A program made the position numbers and the translations under genes. From assembly GCA_023387965.1 (NCBI GenBank), contig JAEWHE010000014.1:310001-374000 (forward strand): a stretch of DNA of 64,000 nucleotides, read 5' to 3'. Below the pieces are notes generated by a model. It saw only the letters and a program-made list of their open reading frames with translations, was not told where the DNA came from and did no database searches. This document shows, piece by piece, positions 59,525 through 64,000 of this stretch (the first letter of the stretch is position 1; each line of letters opens with the position of its first letter). Source of the stretch: Bacteroidota bacterium (GTDB taxonomy: Bacteria; Bacteroidota; Bacteroidia; Flavobacteriales; Flavobacteriaceae).

Positions 59525-59971
59525 ATGCTTGATATTTTGAAAATCCTTTTGGCTACAATTGCCGGAACGACAACAATGACCGCTTTCAGCTACTACGTTT
59601 CAGAAAAATTTAAAGAAATTTTTAAGGAACCGGTTTTGCTTAATTTTTTGTTGAAAGCGATGAAAAAAGAATGGCTTCCGGAGAAAACCGAAGCCGCCGG
59701 ATGGATTTTGCATTACGTTTTTGGATTGCTTTTTGTGTTAATTTATCACGCCATTTGGAGCTGGACTGATATTGATCCCACTTGGTTTACCGGTGTCATT
59801 TTCGGGATGATAAGTGGTGTTGTCGGAATTATTTCGTGGCATTTTATGTTCAAATTTTCAAATCATAAACCAAAGATAAAGTTCAAGCAATATTATGTTC
59901 AATTGTTTATTGCCCACATTATTTTCGCCTTGACCGTGATTGCCGTTTACAGGTTATTCCTTCTTTTTTAG
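59525..59971 (+). CDS. Four-helix membrane protein, unknown function
   Basis: A 148-residue integral membrane protein with helices near 4-24, 61-80, 86-110 and 124-146. Between the first two lies a cytoplasmic stretch with EKFKEIFKEPVLLNFLLKA. The opening KILLATIAGTTTMTAFSYYVS is characteristic of small Bacteroidota membrane proteins of unknown role. Convergent with the histidine kinase gene. Confidence 0.8.
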   Translation: MLDILKILLATIAGTTTMTAFSYYVSEKFKEIFKEPVLLNFLLKAMKKEWLPEKTEAAGWILHYVFGLLFVLIYHAIWSWTDIDPTWFTGVIFGMISGVVGIISWHFMFKFSNHKPKIKFKQYYVQLFIAHIIFALTVIAVYRLFLLF

Positions 59972-59988
59972 CAAAATTTTATTGAAAA

Positions 59989-61491
59989 TTATTTTACCGG
60001 AATAAAAACCGAAAATACGGAGCCTTCGCCCGAAACGCCTTTGGCTTTAATGAAACCGCCGTGTTTTTGAGCAATTTTTTTGCAAATAGCCAAACCAATT
60101 CCCGTTCCTTCGTAATCCGTTTTGCCGTGAAGACGTTTGAACAATTCGAAAATTTGATGTTCATATTCTTGCGAAAAACCAATTCCGTTATCGACAATGT
60201 CAATTTGCCAAAATTCTTTTCCAAAATGATTTTCCGAAATAATTTTTTTAGCCGAAATTTCAATTACAGGAGGAACATCCGGTTTACTATACTTAATGCT
60301 ATTGGTAATCAAATTAGAAATTAACTGCTGAAACTGAACTGGAATTACCTTTATTTTAGGGAGATTTTCTGCCACAATTCGGGCATTTTTTGCTTCGATT
60401 AAATCAATGATATTGTTCTTGATATCATCAATTATGTTATTGAAATCCAGTAATTTAAATTTAATTTCGCTCGCATCCATACTCGAATACATCAGCAACG
60501 ATTCAATTAAATTTTGCATTCTTTTTGCTGCATTGGTAATGCTCGAAAAATAAGCGCGTGAAGCTTCCGTGAAGTTGTCCTTTTCTTTTTCGAGAATTCT
60601 GGTAGAAAACAATTGGATTTTTCGCAAAGGTTCTTGCAGATCATGTGACGAAATGTAGGCAAACGAAGCCAATTCCACATTTTGTTTTTCAAGTTCTGCA
60701 TTCATGGCTTCAATTTCTAAAGCCGCTAATTTTTCCTCTGTAACATTTTTAGAAGTGATGGCAACCCCTTCGTTTAAGCGTTCGATGTTTGCTTCAAGCC
60801 AAATTTGCTTGCCATCAACTATTGCCGTAGTTTCATATTTTTCACCAATTCCGGTTTTGACACAATGCGTCATTTTTTCAAAAATTCCATTTTCAAAAAT
60901 TCCGGGATAAACTTCGCTACAAAATTTATTGATTACATCAGCTTGCTCCAGCCCAAAATTTCGGGGAACTTCGGGATTGGTATAAATTATTTTAAAATCC
61001 GAAATCACTTTCGAATCATTATAAACCGCTTCGTAACTGGCAATCCCGTAATTCGAAATGTTCAACAATGATTGTAAAAACGAACGTGAAGTAGCCAATT
61101 GATCAGTTTTAATATCCCGAGCTTCAGAAATATCTTTTAAAGAAATAATAATCATGCCCGAATTATCCTCAATCAATTCATCAATATTGAGCAAAAGTAT
61201 GCGTTCGCCAACGGTAGGAAAATCGTGTTTAAGTTCAAAATTTTCTATGGAAAGCGATTTTCCTTTAGGCAAAAGTAGCGTTTTAAGCATTGGAATATCG
61301 AAAACGCCATTTGCTAATTTAAAAAAATTCTGACCTTCAACCTGCAGATTTTCCAATTCAAATTTTCGCGTAAACGCTTTGTTTGCCGTAAGCACAAGAT
61401 AATCTTTATTCAAAATCAAAATCGGTTCGTGTGCAACAGCGATTATAGGTTTGAATATTTCAAAAGAATTGGTACCGTTTTGGGGTTGCAT
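59989..61491 (-). CDS. PAS-domain sensor histidine kinase
   Basis: A 500-residue cytoplasmic kinase without membrane segments. Two PAS-like domains (about 15-125 and 135-250) are followed by a coiled coil, the dimerisation domain with phosphoacceptor H283 in SSHDLQEPLRK, and the HATPase domain with N box LISNLITNSIKYS, G1 VDNGIGFSQ, F box IFELFKRLHG and G2 GTGIGLAICK. It fits the bacteriophytochrome-like group of soluble kinases. No response regulator is adjacent, and the truncated one at the left edge is over 60 kb away. Signal unknown. Confidence 0.94.
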   Translation of the reverse strand: MQPQNGTNSFEIFKPIIAVAHEPILILNKDYLVLTANKAFTRKFELENLQVEGQNFFKLANGVFDIPMLKTLLLPKGKSLSIENFELKHDFPTVGERILLLNIDELIEDNSGMIIISLKDISEARDIKTDQLATSRSFLQSLLNISNYGIASYEAVYNDSKVISDFKIIYTNPEVPRNFGLEQADVINKFCSEVYPGIFENGIFEKMTHCVKTGIGEKYETTAIVDGKQIWLEANIERLNEGVAITSKNVTEEKLAALEIEAMNAELEKQNVELASFAYISSHDLQEPLRKIQLFSTRILEKEKDNFTEASRAYFSSITNAAKRMQNLIESLLMYSSMDASEIKFKLLDFNNIIDDIKNNIIDLIEAKNARIVAENLPKIKVIPVQFQQLISNLITNSIKYSKPDVPPVIEISAKKIISENHFGKEFWQIDIVDNGIGFSQEYEHQIFELFKRLHGKTDYEGTGIGLAICKKIAQKHGGFIKAKGVSGEGSVFSVFIPVK

Positions 61492-61619
61492 AAAAATATA
61501 AAGAGTTGATGCCCAACAAATTTATTAAAAAATATCTTTCATTAAAATTCTATGCTCGTTAAAAAATTAGGTTTTTATTCAGAATTTATTTCGGAAAAAA
61601 CATTTAAATTTAAAATAAA

Positions 61620-62519
61620 ATGCCAATCGAAACCTGCACTTTCAAAGAAAAAGATTTAGAATGGATCGATATTTTTAATCCGGATGAAGCTGAAATTGAG
61701 GAAATTAGTAAAAAATTTAATCTTAATGCTTACACTTTGATGGACAGTTTAGATCCGGATCATCTTCCAAAATACGAGGAACATAAAAACATTCATTTTT
61801 TTATCGTAAGGTTGATTTCTAAGCGTGATAGACACCAACAAACCGTCACTGAATTAAGTAGCAAAATTGCAGTTTTTTACAACGATAACTTTATTATCAC
61901 CATTCATAAATCGGCACAACCTACGATGAAAAAATTGCGTAAGCATTTTCGTGATACAAAAAATATTTCTCCGGCTACAATTGCAGTCGGAATCTTGGGT
62001 GAAGCGTTACGGTCGTTTGAAATTCCGGCATTGCAATTGGGAAACGAAATTGATGTTTTCGAATCTAAAGTTTTTTTGAAAAAAAATGTTCCGCAAGACC
62101 TTATCGAAGGTATTTATTTTTTAAAAAGAAAAGCGGGATTGTGTAAAAAATTATTGTTGTTGAGCAGAGAAGTTGTCAATCACATTAAGATTGAGGAAGA
62201 AAATCAACCTGCGTTGGAAGACGTTCGGGATTTGCACGTGAAATTGCTTAATTTATTTGATCAAGTCCAAGACGATGCTAACAATCTGCTCAATATTTAT
62301 CTCTCGTTGTCCAGCCGAAAAACCAACGATGTGATGAAAATCCTGACCATTTTTTCGGTGTTTTTTATGCCCTTGACTTTTATCGCAGGGATTTATGGAA
62401 TGAACTTTAAATTCATGCCGGAATTAAATTACAAGTTCGCTTATCCCATAGCCTTGCTGTCGATGGTAATTATTTCAATCGTGATTTTTATTTGGTTCAA
62501 ACGAAAAAAATGGCTGTAA
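61620..62519 (+). CDS. corA: CorA-type magnesium/cobalt transporter
   Basis: A 299-residue CorA-type divalent metal channel: a cytoplasmic N-terminal funnel (about 1-235) and two C-terminal helices, the first closing with the selectivity signature GMN at 260-262 in YGMNFKFMPE. Homopentameric in family members. The second helix is IALLSMVIISIVIFIWFKR. Transports magnesium, cobalt or nickel. A bidirectional terminator follows at its stop. Confidence 0.95.
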   Translation: MPIETCTFKEKDLEWIDIFNPDEAEIEEISKKFNLNAYTLMDSLDPDHLPKYEEHKNIHFFIVRLISKRDRHQQTVTELSSKIAVFYNDNFIITIHKSAQPTMKKLRKHFRDTKNISPATIAVGILGEALRSFEIPALQLGNEIDVFESKVFLKKNVPQDLIEGIYFLKRKAGLCKKLLLLSREVVNHIKIEEENQPALEDVRDLHVKLLNLFDQVQDDANNLLNIYLSLSSRKTNDVMKILTIFSVFFMPLTFIAGIYGMNFKFMPELNYKFAYPIALLSMVIISIVIFIWFKRKKWL

Positions 62520-62523
62520 AAAA

Positions 62524-62541
62524 AGCGGAAATTAATCCGCT
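62524..62541. terminator. Bidirectional terminator after corA
   Basis: AGCGGA pairs with TCCGCT, with an A-run before and a T-run after, and serves corA and the convergent acidic protein gene. Confidence 0.7.
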
Positions 62542-62546
62542 ATTTT

Positions 62547-62768
62547 TTAAGGAATTCCCTCAGTTTCTTTCCCTTGGTTTTTGTCGTAATCGGAACGTTT
62601 TCGGAGGTTTTCAGTTTCTTCTTCCGGCATTTTTCCGCCTTCACTTTTTGGCGAATGCTCTTCAGAATCTTTATCTAAATCCGGCAATTTGTTGACGTGA
62701 ATATATTTTTCCGAATCAACATCGTTTCCGGATTCTCTATTTTCGGCTTCGTGATTTTTATCGTTCAT
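62547..62768 (-). CDS. Small acidic hydrophilic protein
   Basis: A 73-residue disordered-looking protein rich in E, D, K, N and S (NDKNHEAENRESGNDVDSEK), without hydrophobic segments. Second of two such proteins in the region. Function unknown; the frame is short but compositionally unlike shadow frames and it has its own terminator. Confidence 0.65.
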   Translation of the reverse strand: MNDKNHEAENRESGNDVDSEKYIHVNKLPDLDKDSEEHSPKSEGGKMPEEETENLRKRSDYDKNQGKETEGIP

Positions 62769-62849
62769 GGCAAAATGGATTTTGTTTTACTAAAATTACA
62801 AACCAAACATGCCAATTCTATTATACGTTTTCCGAAAAATATTGCAAGA

Positions 62850-63950
62850 TTAATTTTCCAAAGTAAAACTTCCAATTGCTTTCTCCGATCCATTCACAAT
62901 CACCGAAACCTGATGCAAGCCTGGATAATATTTTCGAGTGGTAATTAGTTTAAAGGAATGTTTTTTCACAACTTGTTCCAATTGACTGGCGGAATAATTT
63001 CGCTCGCTGATTTTAAAAACTTTTTTGCTCAATTGTCCGTTCGCTTTGTTGAAATAAATGGCATATTCCAAACGAATAATTTGCGGTGTTTCGTAATTAT
63101 TTTTTACCGAAAAAGAAAAAATAATGGCTTTGGGAACGCTTACTTTTGGCGTTTCGATTTTAAAATTTTCCACCAAAATATTTTCAGAAAGTAAGCCGTA
63201 TTGCGATAAAACTTCGGGATGACCTTGCTTTAAAAGTGTCCTGCAACCGTGTTTTACCAAAGCGTCGGTTTCTTTTGTTTTCCCGAGCCATTTTTTGGCA
63301 ATTGCCAAGGTAACGTCTGGATTGTCTTTGGCAATGTCGTTGAGATTATTGGCAACACTTCGCCTTACATATTCAGATTCGTCGTTTTTTAAATTTTCTA
63401 AAATACCAAAAATAGGTTCAGGATTTTTTTTCAGAAAAGGCAAAGCCATTGCCCAAGGAAGTCTTGAACGCGAACCTTCGCTTGCCAAACGCCTTACGTG
63501 ATGGTTTTTATGTTTTGACCATTTGAGCATTTGCGCCAGCATTTTTTCGGGATATTTTAGAATAAATGGTCGAACCGCATATTCACAAGTGATAAATTGT
63601 GTGGTTCGTTCTAAAATTGGAATGGCAATTTCAAAATCGTTGATGCCATAAATTTCGATGTAATCAGGGAAAAATAAAAACGGAAAACGGTCATATTTGA
63701 TGTCTTCGCTTTCAATTTGGTCGATGATTTTTTCAATCAAAATAGCATCGTCTTTAAAATTTTTCGGAAAAAACTCATGCAAAACCAACGTAGTGTGGCG
63801 GATGCGTTGCTTGAGTTCCATCTGCTGAAATTCTTCCGTAAAAATATTTTTTATAAATTTCTTCGAATTAAATTCCGGATAAACTTTTGCGACAGCGTTA
63901 CAAAATTGCCGGTAAAATCCCTCCGAATAAACATCTTTTAAAGCACTCAT
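62850..63950 (-). CDS. AlkC/AlkD-like DNA alkylation repair protein
   Basis: A 366-residue HEAT-like-repeat DNA glycosylase. Repeats run about 30-250, with EYAVRPFILKYPEKMLAQML, HKNHHVRRLASEGSRSRLPW and ESEYVRRSVANNLNDIAKDNP; these match AlkC-type enzymes that remove N3- and N7-alkylpurines. The C-terminal about 100 residues form an immunoglobulin-like domain (KAIIFSFSVKNNYETPQIIR, YYPGLHQVSVIVNG), also a feature of many AlkC proteins. The N-terminus MSALKDVYSEGFYRQF is intact. Near ku-ligD, so the region is rich in DNA-repair genes. Confidence 0.9.
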   Translation of the reverse strand: MSALKDVYSEGFYRQFCNAVAKVYPEFNSKKFIKNIFTEEFQQMELKQRIRHTTLVLHEFFPKNFKDDAILIEKIIDQIESEDIKYDRFPFLFFPDYIEIYGINDFEIAIPILERTTQFITCEYAVRPFILKYPEKMLAQMLKWSKHKNHHVRRLASEGSRSRLPWAMALPFLKKNPEPIFGILENLKNDESEYVRRSVANNLNDIAKDNPDVTLAIAKKWLGKTKETDALVKHGCRTLLKQGHPEVLSQYGLLSENILVENFKIETPKVSVPKAIIFSFSVKNNYETPQIIRLEYAIYFNKANGQLSKKVFKISERNYSASQLEQVVKKHSFKLITTRKYYPGLHQVSVIVNGSEKAIGSFTLEN

Positions 63951-64000
63951 GATTTATTTTATTTGAAAAACAAATATAAGCTTTGTAAGAAAGTTGCCTT

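Overview
The window is low-GC chromosomal DNA from a member of the Bacteroidota, almost certainly a Flavobacteriaceae species close to Flavobacterium. The main pointers are type IX secretion (T9SS) C-terminal sorting domains on four secreted proteins, promoters with the Bacteroidota -7 box TAnnTTTG, near-absence of Shine-Dalgarno sites, a Rho factor with an N/Q-rich insert, a bacillithiol enzyme (BshA), a fused branched-chain 2-oxoacid dehydrogenase E1 and several flavobacterial small-protein families. I found no rRNA, tRNA, prophage, CRISPR array or complete insertion sequence.

Layout. 0-3 kb: truncated response regulator, DUF4293 membrane protein, rho. 3-8.5 kb: a methyltransferase, three tandem secreted endonuclease I paralogues with near-identical T9SS sorting domains, and an RsmB-type rRNA methyltransferase. 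8.5-13 kb: a low-complexity secreted protein, then an HxlR-DUF72-DUF1398-DUF4256 operon divergent from a nitroreductase through two interlocked promoters. 13-15.5 kb: an ECF sigma / anti-sigma-like / periplasmic sensor operon and an SRPBCC membrane protein. 15.5-25 kb: DPP III-like lipoprotein peptidase, MazG-like pyrophosphohydrolase with two small membrane proteins, ilvE, an operon of DUF4920 lipoprotein, haem-motif lipoprotein, membrane protein and mnmD, then oxyR divergent from dps. 25-36 kb: SulP transporter, bshA with a PrcB-like lipoprotein, an outer-membrane barrel, a lipid A-type metallophosphoesterase, aroC, a T9SS cargo, a DCC thiol protein, mutS2 and ung. 36-45 kb: assorted metabolic genes interrupted by intergenic palindromic repeats and a repeat-flanked GxxExxY gene. 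45-53 kb: a BamA/TamA-like barrel with a 1696-residue TamB. 53-64 kb: ligD-ku end joining, small acidic proteins, a glutamine amidotransferase, a flavodoxin-fold protein, a PAS histidine kinase, corA and an AlkC-type DNA glycosylase.

Most of the window is ordinary core genome. The parts worth a second look are regulatory or repeat-based: the interlocked HxlR/nitroreductase promoters with three AACTAT half-sites; the oxyR/dps region with a palindrome over the dps -33 box; four copies of a mosaic palindromic repeat with conserved arms and variable stems; a GxxExxY gene bracketed by imperfect inverted repeats; an orphan intrinsic terminator that may end an unannotated small RNA; and the endonuclease triplication. 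Start codons were revised where a -7 box, terminator, signal peptide or conserved N-terminus argued against the longest frame. Four genes (ECF sigma factor, LpxH-like phosphatase, TamB and possibly others) appear to start with TTG.
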